The translations under genes were made by a program, and so were the position numbers. Below the pieces are notes generated by a model, which searched no databases, was not told the DNA's origin, and was given only the letters and a program-made list of their open reading frames with translations. A stretch of 64,000 nucleotides of DNA from Diaphorobacter nitroreducens (lineage in GTDB: Bacteria; Pseudomonadota; Gammaproteobacteria; Burkholderiales; Burkholderiaceae_C), in the NCBI GenBank assembly GCA_003755025.1, contig RJVL01000009.1, forward strand, positions 62,001 to 126,000, read 5' to 3'. Shown in pieces: positions 46,674 through 53,392 of this stretch. Position 1 is the stretch's first letter. Each line of letters starts with the position of its first letter.

Positions 46674-47093
46674 ATGGCAACTGCAAAGAAGACCACCGCT
46701 CCGGTGAAAAAGACCGCCGCCAAAAAGGCTGCGGCACCTGCCAAGAAGGCAGCCGCCCCCGCAGCTCCTGCTGCCATCAAGCCCGTGAAGGAAGCCTTCA
46801 CCAAGACCGCGCTGATCGCCCATCTCGCCACGCAGGCGGGTGTCGAGCCCAAGGCCGCCAAGGCCGTGCTCGCCGCGCTGGAGACGGCCATCCTGGCTTC
46901 CGTGCACAAGAAGGGCTCCGGCGAGTTCACGCTGCCCGGCCTGCTCAAGATCGGCCTGCAGCAAGTGCCCGCCAAGAAGAAGCGCTTCGGCAAGGACCCG
47001 TTCACCGGCGAAGAGCGCTGGTTCCCCGCCAAGCCCGCATCGGTCAAGATCAAGACCCGCGCACTGAAGAAACTCAAGGACGCCACGCTCTGA
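46674..47093 (+). CDS. HU/IHF-like histone-like protein with basic N-terminal extension
   Basis: 139 residues. The first 35 are Lys/Ala-rich repeats (AAKKAAAPAKKAAAPA), then an HU-type domain with GVEPKAAKAVLAALE and LPGLLKIGLQQVPAKKKRFGKDP. This is the longer HU class known in beta- and gammaproteobacteria. It binds DNA non-specifically. A strong terminator follows. Its divergent neighbour phaM encodes another DNA-binding basic tail. Confidence 0.88.
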   Translation: MATAKKTTAPVKKTAAKKAAAPAKKAAAPAAPAAIKPVKEAFTKTALIAHLATQAGVEPKAAKAVLAALETAILASVHKKGSGEFTLPGLLKIGLQQVPAKKKRFGKDPFTGEERWFPAKPASVKIKTRALKKLKDATL

Positions 47094-47111
47094 CACCGTG
47101 GCGCGGGTTTC

Positions 47112-47143
47112 GCAAAAAAGCAGCCTCCGGGCTGCTTTTTTTA
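47112..47143 (+). terminator. Intrinsic terminator of the HU-like gene
   Basis: GCAGCC, TCCG, GGCTGC with an A-run before and a T-run of seven after the stem; classical and bidirectional. It also ends the opposite-strand phosphatase operon, about 35 bp after its stop. Confidence 0.9.
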
Positions 47144-47178
47144 TACCCGAGCGGCCCAGGGCGCACGGCCGCGGCGCC

Positions 47179-47931
47179 TCACTCCGGCAGCGGCTGCAGG
47201 TACAGCTGCGCCAGGCGGTTGCGCGCGGCATCGTCCACGCCCAGGCGACGCTCCAGGTAACGCTGCACGCCGCCGTGGTCCTGGTTAACGGCTTGCAATG
47301 CGGCCTCCAGGAAGTCCTCCTGCACGCGCCAGATCACATTCAGCACCTCCTGCGGCGCAGAGCTGACCAGCCCCGCAGGCCGACGGTACAGCGCGTTAGT
47401 CAACAGGTAGTCCTGCATCACCACCTCGCGCGACACGCCGAGCGCCAGCAGAATCAGGGCCGCGGCGAAACCGGTGCGGTCCTTGCCCGCAGTGCAGTGA
47501 AAGACCAGGGGAGAATCCTCTGCCAGCAACTGCTCGAACAAGCCCGCAAACTGCTGCGCGTTGTCGGAAACAAAGGCGCGGTAGGTGTCCTGCATCAGCC
47601 CTACCGCAACGGGTGCCGTGATCTGTTGGCCCGCTACCGCCAGTTCCTTGGCGCGCTGCACGACGGTCGGCTCGATCGGCAGCGCGTGATAGCGCACCTG
47701 CGGCAGCGCATACGACTGGGCCGCGCTCTCCACCAGCCCGCGGAAGTCCACCGAGCGGGTCAGCCCCAGACCGGCCAGCACCTGCGCGTCCTGTGGTGTC
47801 AGGGCCGCCAGATGATCGGAGCGGAACAACCGGCGCCAGCGTACCGTGCGTCCATCCAGCCCCGCATAGCCTCCCAGATCACGGAAGTTGGACGCCCCCG
47901 TCAGCGAAAGCGTGCGTGAAAAGTCTTGCAT
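47179..47931 (-). CDS. Tyrosine phosphatase (Y_phosphatase3 type)
   Basis: 250 residues. FRDLGGYAG near the N-terminus and FHCTAGKDRTG (Cys146 in the CX5R loop) mark the tyrosine/serine phosphatase family related to bacterial LipA/Mptp-type enzymes. ATG 47931 is used; an upstream start at 47973 would add 14 unlikely residues. Substrate unknown. Confidence 0.87.
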   Translation of the reverse strand: MQDFSRTLSLTGASNFRDLGGYAGLDGRTVRWRRLFRSDHLAALTPQDAQVLAGLGLTRSVDFRGLVESAAQSYALPQVRYHALPIEPTVVQRAKELAVAGQQITAPVAVGLMQDTYRAFVSDNAQQFAGLFEQLLAEDSPLVFHCTAGKDRTGFAAALILLALGVSREVVMQDYLLTNALYRRPAGLVSSAPQEVLNVIWRVQEDFLEAALQAVNQDHGGVQRYLERRLGVDDAARNRLAQLYLQPLPE

Positions 47932-48231
47932 CCGGTCACTGTAGTTCAAAGCCGTCACACGCTCATGACACATGGGCGTACATGCGGCCCGAAGTGTCGC
48001 CCTGCGTAGAGCTGCCCGCAGCGCATGATCTTTGGGGGAATGGACAGTGCGTGGCTGCTGTACGCCCCGTGCCCGTGCCCGTGCCTGCAGGTATTGGCTT
48101 CCAAAGCAAGGACTACCGCTCCGTGAAAGAGACGGGGCCCCGAATCACGGAGAGGTCCTGTGCAGCGCTGGAGGATGAGGACACGCAACCACTGCGTCGT
48201 TCCATGCAGCGTGGCAGTGCAGAAACAAAAA

Positions 48232-48253
48232 CGCCCAACCGAGTGGTTGGGCG
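48232..48253 (-). terminator. Original tRNA-Phe terminator left behind at attL
   Basis: On the minus strand CGCCCAACC, ACTC, GGTTGGGCG is followed by TTTTTGTTTT. It lies just outside the 47-bp repeat, where tRNA-Phe transcription would have ended before insertion of the element. Confidence 0.7.
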
Positions 48254-48260
48254 TTGTATG

Positions 48261-48307
48261 TGGTGGCCTGGGACGGAATCGAACCGCCGACACAAGGATT
48301 TTCAATC
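48261..48307. repeat. attL: 47-bp copy of the tRNA-Phe 3' end
   Basis: Exact duplicate of 52519-52565. It starts precisely at the CCA end of tRNA-Phe and runs through the T-arm to the anticodon stem. The bases flanking it differ from the other copy at both ends. The 650 bp from 47932 to 48583 hold no gene besides this site. Confidence 0.92.
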
Positions 48308-48404
48308 TACGCACAATTAAGCGCGAATCAATGCTCTGTCCTTTCTTGGCTTCTACAAACAAACGCATGGTTTACGTGCGTAGTTCCTATGGTGCAGCGA
48401 GGCG

Positions 48405-48433
48405 TTGTAGAAGGCTTAAGCGTGGCGTATTAT
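48405..48433 (+). promoter_or_regulatory. Candidate promoter upstream of the HNH gene
   Basis: TTGTAG (48405-48410), a 17-bp spacer and TATTAT (48428-48433). CGTGGC (48421-48426) and GCCACG (48452-48457) form an inverted repeat around the -10 box. Confidence 0.45.
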
Positions 48434-48583
48434 TAAAGCCGAGTTGGGGTTGCCACGCCCCATGATGCAAAAGGCAACCTCTTGCATCGCCAGTTCGTCA
48501 AGCGACAGGCCGTCAGTATTGGATCAAGTCTGAGCTGATCGAGTACGTGCTCGTGGCAAGCACGCCACTTCAACGCTCAACGC

Positions 48584-48949
48584 ATGGCCAAATCCACCCT
48601 CCGAAGATCTCGCAATAGCGCGTATCTGCGCCAGTCCTGCCGCTGCTTCTATTGCGACCTTCTGCTCCCGCCTCCTGGGCATGAGCTTGAATTCGCTGCG
48701 AAACTATCTATCGGCGGCAAAATCGCAAAACTCCTGCAATGCACAGCCGAGCATCTCCATCCGAAGTCCGCTGGCGGGGCAGATGTCCCTCAAAACATTG
48801 CAGCGGCCCATCAATGGTGCAACAGTCGCCGACACGCTCGCCCATCACCGTTGTCCCCTGACGAATTCAAGGAGCATGTGTTGAGACGCGTTGCCCAGGG
48901 TCGCTGGTGGCCACCTCATGTTCGGTCCGCCTTGATCAACAAGCAGTGA
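48584..48949 (+). CDS. HNH endonuclease
   Basis: 121 residues. CFYCD (a Cys pair near residues 20-24), TAEHLHPKSAGGADVPQNIAA and HQWCNSRR form a zinc-binding HNH nuclease core; the His of EHLHPKS is the likely general base. It is a stand-alone domain at the left end of the element, where cargo genes usually sit. It may cut DNA in defence, replication or competition; which one cannot be told. Confidence 0.82.
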   Translation: MAKSTLRRSRNSAYLRQSCRCFYCDLLLPPPGHELEFAAKLSIGGKIAKLLQCTAEHLHPKSAGGADVPQNIAAAHQWCNSRRHARPSPLSPDEFKEHVLRRVAQGRWWPPHVRSALINKQ

Positions 48950-49105
48950 GGCTGTGTAGCGCACCTCGTCAATTGGGCGTGCTCGTCAAGAGTTTGAAGC
49001 AATACCGACTATGCGCTGATGTTGCAGGAGCGCTCAACGCTTGCCGGTATTTGCTCAAGCCGCATCGATTTCGAAGAAATCGTTGCGGAACTGACAGGGT
49101 TCTTG

Positions 49106-49135
49106 AAGTCCCCTTCGCCTGATATGCTGCGCACA
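49106..49135 (+). promoter_or_regulatory. Extended -10 promoter with AAGTCCC motif, start at the ATG
   Basis: TGATATGCT is an extended -10 (TATGCT at 49123-49128), seven bases from the ATG at 49135, so transcription should begin at or next to the start codon. AAGTCCCCTT (49106-49115) sits where the spacer and -35 would be. The same motif occurs in the Rep promoter. Confidence 0.5.
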
Positions 49136-49521
49136 TGCCCGCAAAGAAGCATGCCCCCCTGCCGACCCTGAAAACGCCTCCCGTTACCCCGGAACAGGCC
49201 GTGGAAAGGTATGCGCTCATGGAACGGGCCATTCGTCAGCCTGGCTTGCAAATCGACGAGCTGGAGTCGGCTCTCGGTATGTACATGGTCGGCTTCCACT
49301 TCGGCTGGAAAGTGCTGCATATCGTGCATAGCAAAAAGACCATTGCGAAGTACGAAGCCCTCTTAGGAATCAAGATCCGCGAAGTTTTTCCCGAGTACGG
49401 TCCTGACGCGGATCGCACCAATGCCTACAAGATCGCCACTGCGGTTTCCAACTTCTGGAAGGCAGTATCGGGCGAGGAAAAGCCGCCGTTCACAATCGAC
49501 AAGCGCAGCCTGGTCGATTGA
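49135..49521 (+). CDS. Unknown protein of the integrated element
   Basis: 128 residues with no signal peptide or membrane segment. No family was recognised. It is likely soluble and alpha-helical, with an N-terminal basic and Pro-rich stretch (KKHAPLPTLKTPPVTP). Being first in the replication block and preceded by an AAGTCCC site that recurs at the Rep promoter, it might be the element's regulator. That is inference, because no HTH is evident. No ribosome site is seen before its ATG. Confidence 0.65.
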   Translation: MPAKKHAPLPTLKTPPVTPEQAVERYALMERAIRQPGLQIDELESALGMYMVGFHFGWKVLHIVHSKKTIAKYEALLGIKIREVFPEYGPDADRTNAYKIATAVSNFWKAVSGEEKPPFTIDKRSLVD

Positions 49522-49530
49522 GGGAACATA

Positions 49531-49586
49531 AAGTCCCTTGACAGGAATTTTAAGTCCCCTTTAAATAGGGGGCATGAAATCCCCTC
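49531..49586 (+). promoter_or_regulatory. Rep promoter with AAGTCCC repeats
   Basis: TTGACA (49538-49543), a 17-bp spacer and TTAAAT (49561-49566) form a near-consensus sigma-70 promoter whose +1 falls on the Rep ATG (49574). AAGTCCC occurs just before the -35 (49531) and again inside the spacer (49552); a variant AAATCCCC lies at 49577. CCCCT-TTAAAT-AGGGG is an inverted repeat centred on the -10. These fit repressor or Rep binding sites. Confidence 0.6.
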
Positions 49587-50446
49587 ATCCTTCTTATCTG
49601 GAAGCACCAACGCGTGCGGCAGCGCCGCACGAAGGGGCCCCGCCGTGCGGGGAACGGCGGGCGGCGCTGCCGCACGCTGGGCTTGTCCAACTTAAAACAA
49701 GTGACACGCTTCTACCTGATGAAGTAGTGATCGATCAGGACCGGGCACGGCTCACCCGCCTTCGGCGCTCAGTGCTTACCGCTGCCCAGCTGTTTCAGCA
49801 ACCGTGGCACGGTTTCAGAACACGCAGCGCCATGCTCACCCTCACCTACCGCGACGTCGAGGGTTTCGAGCCTTGCCACATTTCCACGCTCATCAAGCAC
49901 ATCCGGCAATGGTTGCATCGCCGCGGCTTCCGCATGCTGTACGTGTGGGTAGCGGAGCTGCAAGCGCGCGGCGCCCTGCATTACCACGTGCTCATCTGGC
50001 TCCCCAAGGGCCTGACTCTCCCCAAACCCGACAAACAAGGATGGTGGCCTCATGGAAGCACCCGCATCGAATGGGCAAAGCGCCCCATCGGATACCTGTG
50101 TAAGTACGTCAGCAAATTGGATATCAAGGGCGGACTTCCAAAAGGTGCTCGCCTTCACGGATCGGGCGGATTCGTCCAATCTGCCAAGCAGATTCGACAA
50201 TGGTTCAACTTGCCCACATGGCTCAAGCATCTCGCCGGAGTCGGCAGCAGCTTTGTGCGAATCAAAGGTATTGGCCTGGTGGATCGGGCTTCGGGGATTT
50301 GCGTGCAATCGCCCTGGCGGGTGTCCGTCAGCGGCAGCAGAGTCACCGCGCAAAAGGTTTTCGAATACATCGGCGGAATGACAGACGTCTGCGGACCCTA
50401 CACCCTGCTGGGTCGCCCCAATCTTTTTGCTCCGGTGCAGCCATGA
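49574..50446 (+). CDS. Rolling-circle replication initiator (HUH superfamily)
   Basis: 290 residues. ALHYHVLIWLP is the HUH metal-binding motif (H-Y-H), and IGYLCKYVSK is the YxxKY-type motif with the nicking tyrosine. Proteins of this type nick the plus origin and attach to the 5' end during rolling-circle replication of plasmids and filamentous phages. The start codon coincides with the predicted transcription start, so the mRNA may be leaderless. AGGGGG two bases before the ATG is too close to act as a normal ribosome site. Stop overlaps the DUF4224 start. Confidence 0.8.
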   Translation: MKSPHPSYLEAPTRAAAPHEGAPPCGERRAALPHAGLVQLKTSDTLLPDEVVIDQDRARLTRLRRSVLTAAQLFQQPWHGFRTRSAMLTLTYRDVEGFEPCHISTLIKHIRQWLHRRGFRMLYVWVAELQARGALHYHVLIWLPKGLTLPKPDKQGWWPHGSTRIEWAKRPIGYLCKYVSKLDIKGGLPKGARLHGSGGFVQSAKQIRQWFNLPTWLKHLAGVGSSFVRIKGIGLVDRASGICVQSPWRVSVSGSRVTAQKVFEYIGGMTDVCGPYTLLGRPNLFAPVQP

Positions 50447-50670
50447 CGCCCGAGCCACTCTTTCTGACCGCCGATGAAATAGCGACCCTCACGGGGTTTC
50501 GCCTGCCATCCAGGCAAGTGAAATGGCTAAGCCTGAAAGGTTGGCGTTTCGAACTCAACGGTAATCGGCAGCCCATCATCGCGCGAAAGTACGCAGAGAA
50601 AATGCTCGGATGCGGCTTGCCTGAGGAACGCACTTTCAGGCCTAACTTCGCCGCAATGCAGGGGGCGTGA
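50443..50670 (+). CDS. DUF4224 domain protein
   Basis: 75 residues. The LTADEIATLTGFRLPSRQVKWL segment is characteristic of DUF4224, small proteins found next to phage-type integrases, possibly excisionases or regulators. ATGA overlap with the Rep stop, and TGATG overlap with the integrase start, show translational coupling of all three. Confidence 0.82.
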   Translation: MTPEPLFLTADEIATLTGFRLPSRQVKWLSLKGWRFELNGNRQPIIARKYAEKMLGCGLPEERTFRPNFAAMQGA

Positions 50671-51647
50671 TGGGGCGACGTAGGCAGTCCAATTTCGATG
50701 ATCCCCCGCGCTTTCATCGCAAGGGCAATGTCTGGTACCACGTGAGCGGCACCCTGCCCCGCGTGTGGACGCGCCTGTCCAACGACCGCGCCGAAGCCCT
50801 GCGCCTATGGGCACAGCGGGAGGGCGTGAAGGAAGACGAATCAACCCGTCTTTTTTCCGTGGTGGCTCGCCGCTACGTGCGCGAAGTGTTCCCCACCAAG
50901 AGCTATCAGACCAGGCGCGACAACGACAAGGAACTCGCCAACCTGCTGCGCGTGTTCGGGCACATGCCCATCGACGCTATCGCCCCCATGCACATCCGCG
51001 AATACCTCGACATTCGCGGACAGGCAGCCAAGGTGCGCGCCAACCGCGAGAAAGCCCTGTTTTCACACATCTTTAACAAGGCCAGGGAGTGGGGCTTCAC
51101 CGCCGCTCAGAACCCCTGCCAGGGCGTGAAAGGTTTCAAGGAAACGGGGCGCGACCGCTATGTGACCGATGAGGAATTTGAGCGTGTGAAGCAGCATGCA
51201 CATTTCACCGTGGCCGATGCCATGGACGTTGCATTGCTTACCGGCCAACGCCCCGCCGACGTGCTCAAGATCAAGCGCGCGGACATTCGGGATGGTGCGC
51301 TATGGATCGTTCAGAACAAGACCGGGGCGCGCCTGGGCATCGAGATCACGGGCGAGCTGGCGGCGGTCATCGACAGAATCAATCAACGCCCCAGGAAGGC
51401 TATCAGCGCATTCCTGATTCAGGATGAGAACGGCCAGCCGCTCAGCCGTTTTGCACTGCGCTCACGCTTTGACAAGGCGCGCACGCTGGCAAAGGTGGAC
51501 TTCCAGTTTCGAGACATTCGGGCGAAAGCTGCGACTGATACCGGCGACCTGGCGCACTCGCAAAAGCTGCTTGCGCACAAGAATCGGGAGATGACAGAGC
51601 ACTATGTGAGGACGCGGATTGGAGAGCGTGTAAAGCCGCTACGATGA
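50670..51647 (+). CDS. Tyrosine recombinase / integrase
   Basis: 325 residues. An N-terminal SAM-like core-binding domain is followed by the catalytic domain: GQRPADVLKIKR (first Arg), NKTG (Lys), RDIRAKAATDTG, LLAHKN and TEHYVR (nucleophile Tyr). The HxxR box reads RDIR, so the usual His is Arg. It would integrate the element at the tRNA-Phe 3' end. ATG 50670 overlaps the DUF4224 stop; GTG 50667 is an alternative. Confidence 0.9.
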   Translation: MGRRRQSNFDDPPRFHRKGNVWYHVSGTLPRVWTRLSNDRAEALRLWAQREGVKEDESTRLFSVVARRYVREVFPTKSYQTRRDNDKELANLLRVFGHMPIDAIAPMHIREYLDIRGQAAKVRANREKALFSHIFNKAREWGFTAAQNPCQGVKGFKETGRDRYVTDEEFERVKQHAHFTVADAMDVALLTGQRPADVLKIKRADIRDGALWIVQNKTGARLGIEITGELAAVIDRINQRPRKAISAFLIQDENGQPLSRFALRSRFDKARTLAKVDFQFRDIRAKAATDTGDLAHSQKLLAHKNREMTEHYVRTRIGERVKPLR

Positions 51648-51656
51648 CCAGCGTCA

Positions 51657-52412
51657 TTAAAGGATGCCGTGTGTATCGACACTGATCCAATTTCGATGGT
51701 TGCCCCATCGTTCCATGCGCCACTTGCGAATTCGAAGAGCAAGCTGCAAAACGACGAAATACAAACCTAAAAAAACGGCTAGGTTGCTCGGTTCAGTAAA
51801 AAATTTAAGAAACGCATCGAAGAAACCTACGCGAGACCGCTTGGCCATTAGGACAAGTGTGGCAGAGTGGATTTCTTGCAATCGCTTGAGATTCGCCAGT
51901 GCTGCCGAGCTCTTGCCCTCCTGGATTTGCTTAGCCAGCTCGTTCAGAAGTTCGGAGTTTGGCTCAGTGTCGGGGAAGGATAGAAAGCTACGACTTGCAA
52001 CGTCTGCATACAGGGATTCAAAGATTGGTTTTATCTCCTCTTTCCTGGAAACCGGCAGGTAGGGGCTGCTAGCGATGTTGAACTCTGCTTGTTCGACCAC
52101 ATCGACGGTGGGAATTTGCAGGAGTACACGTTGATCACGCCGGCGCTGGTCGATCAACCGCCCAATACGATCCGCATCCAACTTGATGCCATTCAGCGCT
52201 TGCTCCTCAATGATCCCAATTACGCTCTGCCGCACTGCCCGGCCGCGTTCTATCTCAGCAGCTGTTGCCTCTCGTTCGGTCACTGCGATCTGATACCAAG
52301 TCGCCAAGAAGGTTGCGACTATGCCGATTACAGCTGTCAGCACATACCCAAACCAGTCGCGCTTGCTCTTGGGCGCTTCGGCCTCTCGCAAAGCGGTTGC
52401 AGGGTCACTCAT
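51657..52412 (-). CDS. Unknown two-TM membrane protein, cargo of the element
   Basis: 251 residues. A membrane segment lies near residues 20-45 (YVLTAVIGIVATFLATWYQ) and another near 210-230 (LAVFLGLYFVVLQLAL); between them a charged domain of about 160 residues. GGGGGAGA stands before the ATG. No family was recognised. It is transcribed towards the integrase and sits at the element's right edge, a usual place for accessory genes. An anti-phage or exclusion role is possible but not shown. Confidence 0.7.
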   Translation of the reverse strand: MSDPATALREAEAPKSKRDWFGYVLTAVIGIVATFLATWYQIAVTEREATAAEIERGRAVRQSVIGIIEEQALNGIKLDADRIGRLIDQRRRDQRVLLQIPTVDVVEQAEFNIASSPYLPVSRKEEIKPIFESLYADVASRSFLSFPDTEPNSELLNELAKQIQEGKSSAALANLKRLQEIHSATLVLMAKRSRVGFFDAFLKFFTEPSNLAVFLGLYFVVLQLALRIRKWRMERWGNHRNWISVDTHGIL

Positions 52413-52479
52413 GAGATCTCCCCCTTCAAAACCAAGACAACATGGCGCTTTTGTAGAAATTAGCGCCTTTATGTAGAAA

Positions 52480-52509
52480 CGCCCCAGAACCCTTTCGGGC
52501 GCTGGGGCG
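52480..52509 (-). terminator. Element-encoded terminator for tRNA-Phe
   Basis: On the minus strand CGCCCCAG, a long loop with an inner stem, and CTGGGGCG are followed by TTTC. It lies 10 bp from the CCA end, in the same place as the original terminator next to attL. It also ends beyond the membrane-protein gene's start. Confidence 0.65.
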
Positions 52510-52518
52510 CATGCTGAC

Positions 52519-52565
52519 TGGTGGCCTGGGACGGAATCGAACCGCCGACACAAGGATTTTCAATC
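52519..52565. repeat. attR: 47-bp repeat in tRNA-Phe
   Basis: The right-hand copy of the 47-bp direct repeat; it forms the 3' part of the functional tRNA gene and was probably brought in by the element. Confidence 0.92.
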
Positions 52566-52594
52566 CTCTGCTCTACCAACTGAGCTACCGGGCC
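52519..52594 (-). tRNA. tRNA-Phe (GAA), CCA encoded
   Basis: 76 nt: D-arm GCTC/GAGC, anticodon loop TTGAAAA, T-loop TTCGATT, and 3' ACCA. The GAA anticodon marks Phe. The acceptor stem pairs GGCCCGG with CCAGGCC, leaving one C-A mismatch at the 5-68 position. The 47-bp 3' part is the integration site of the adjacent element and is duplicated at 48261-48307. Confidence 0.95.
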
Positions 52595-52657
52595 TGAGCC
52601 TTGAATTATAGCCCGAGAAATCTGGGCATGACGCCAAGCTGCAAAATTTTTGCCAAT

Positions 52658-53356
52658 TCACGCGTTGCGTTTGTTGCGCCCGAGGTCCACTCCCAATTGG
52701 CGCAGCTTGCGGTAAAGATGTGTGCGCTCCAATCCTGTTTTTTCGGCGACGCGTGTCATCGAGCCGCCTTCGCGGGCGAGATGGAATTCAAAGTAGGCTT
52801 TCTCAAAACCGTCGCGCGCCTCTCGCAAGGGTCGGTCGAGATTGAAGCCCTGGTGGGACATGGGCGCCTGCTCCATCACCGCAACAACAGGCGCAGGAGC
52901 CGGCGCGCCATTGGCAATGGCGCCGGTTGTTGCGGGTGCAGGTGCGGTGTTGGTCTGGGCCGGCGCGGCAGCGCTTGCTGGTGGCTGCGCCGTACTGCGT
53001 GCCAGGCCCTGCTCCACTGCCTTGAGCAGCTTCTGCATGGTGATGGGCTTCTCGAGAAAGGAGAAGGCACCGATGCGCGTGGCTTCCACGGCCGTGTCGA
53101 TGGTGGCGTGGCCGCTCATCATGATCACTGGCATGGTCAGCGTGCCGGCCATGGCCCATTCCTTGAGCAGCGATACCCCGTCGGTATCGGGCATCCAGAT
53201 ATCCAGCAGCACCAGGTCATAGCTGCCATTCAAGCGCGCGTTGCGGGCCTGCGTGGCGTTCTCGGCAAGGTCGACGCTATGCCCCTCGTCGTTCAGAATT
53301 TCTGACAACAGGTCCCGGATCCCCAGTTCGTCGTCGACCACCAGAATATTTGCCAT
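52658..53356 (-). CDS. ntrX: NtrX-like response regulator lacking the AAA+ domain
   Basis: 232 residues. The receiver domain has the phospho-acceptor Asp52 (LLDIW), an Ala/Pro-rich linker (about 120-175) and a C-terminal Fis-type HTH (GGSMTRVAEKTGLERTHLYRKLRQLGVD). The sigma-54 AAA+ ATPase domain of classic NtrX is missing and only a linker remains. Such short forms are seen in Burkholderiales. It is downstream of the NtrY kinase gene by 36 bp. Confidence 0.85.
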   Translation of the reverse strand: MANILVVDDELGIRDLLSEILNDEGHSVDLAENATQARNARLNGSYDLVLLDIWMPDTDGVSLLKEWAMAGTLTMPVIMMSGHATIDTAVEATRIGAFSFLEKPITMQKLLKAVEQGLARSTAQPPASAAAPAQTNTAPAPATTGAIANGAPAPAPVVAVMEQAPMSHQGFNLDRPLREARDGFEKAYFEFHLAREGGSMTRVAEKTGLERTHLYRKLRQLGVDLGRNKRNA

Positions 53357-53392
53357 GTGTGTAAATGCACCCTTGCTGCACGTGCGGTGTTG

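Larger units (their letters stand above)
48261..52565. mobile_element. Integrated element of about 4.26 kb in tRNA-Phe
   Basis: The element lies between the 47-bp repeats; the predicted excised circle is 4258 bp. In order it carries an HNH nuclease, an unknown gene, an HUH rolling-circle initiator, a DUF4224 protein and a tyrosine integrase (the last three overlapping in an operon), then a convergent unknown membrane protein. Base composition is visibly poorer in GC than the flanks and codon use is less biased. No coat, packaging or conjugation genes are seen, so it may be an integrative rolling-circle plasmid or a minimal phage satellite. Confidence 0.88.

Noticed and set aside
48261-48307. 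A second tRNA-Phe
   Set aside because: Only the 3' 47 nt are present, with no 5' acceptor strand or D-arm; it is an attachment-site remnant.
48160-48465. A 101-codon open frame across attL
   Set aside because: It would be translated through the tRNA fragment and terminator, with no start signal or family.
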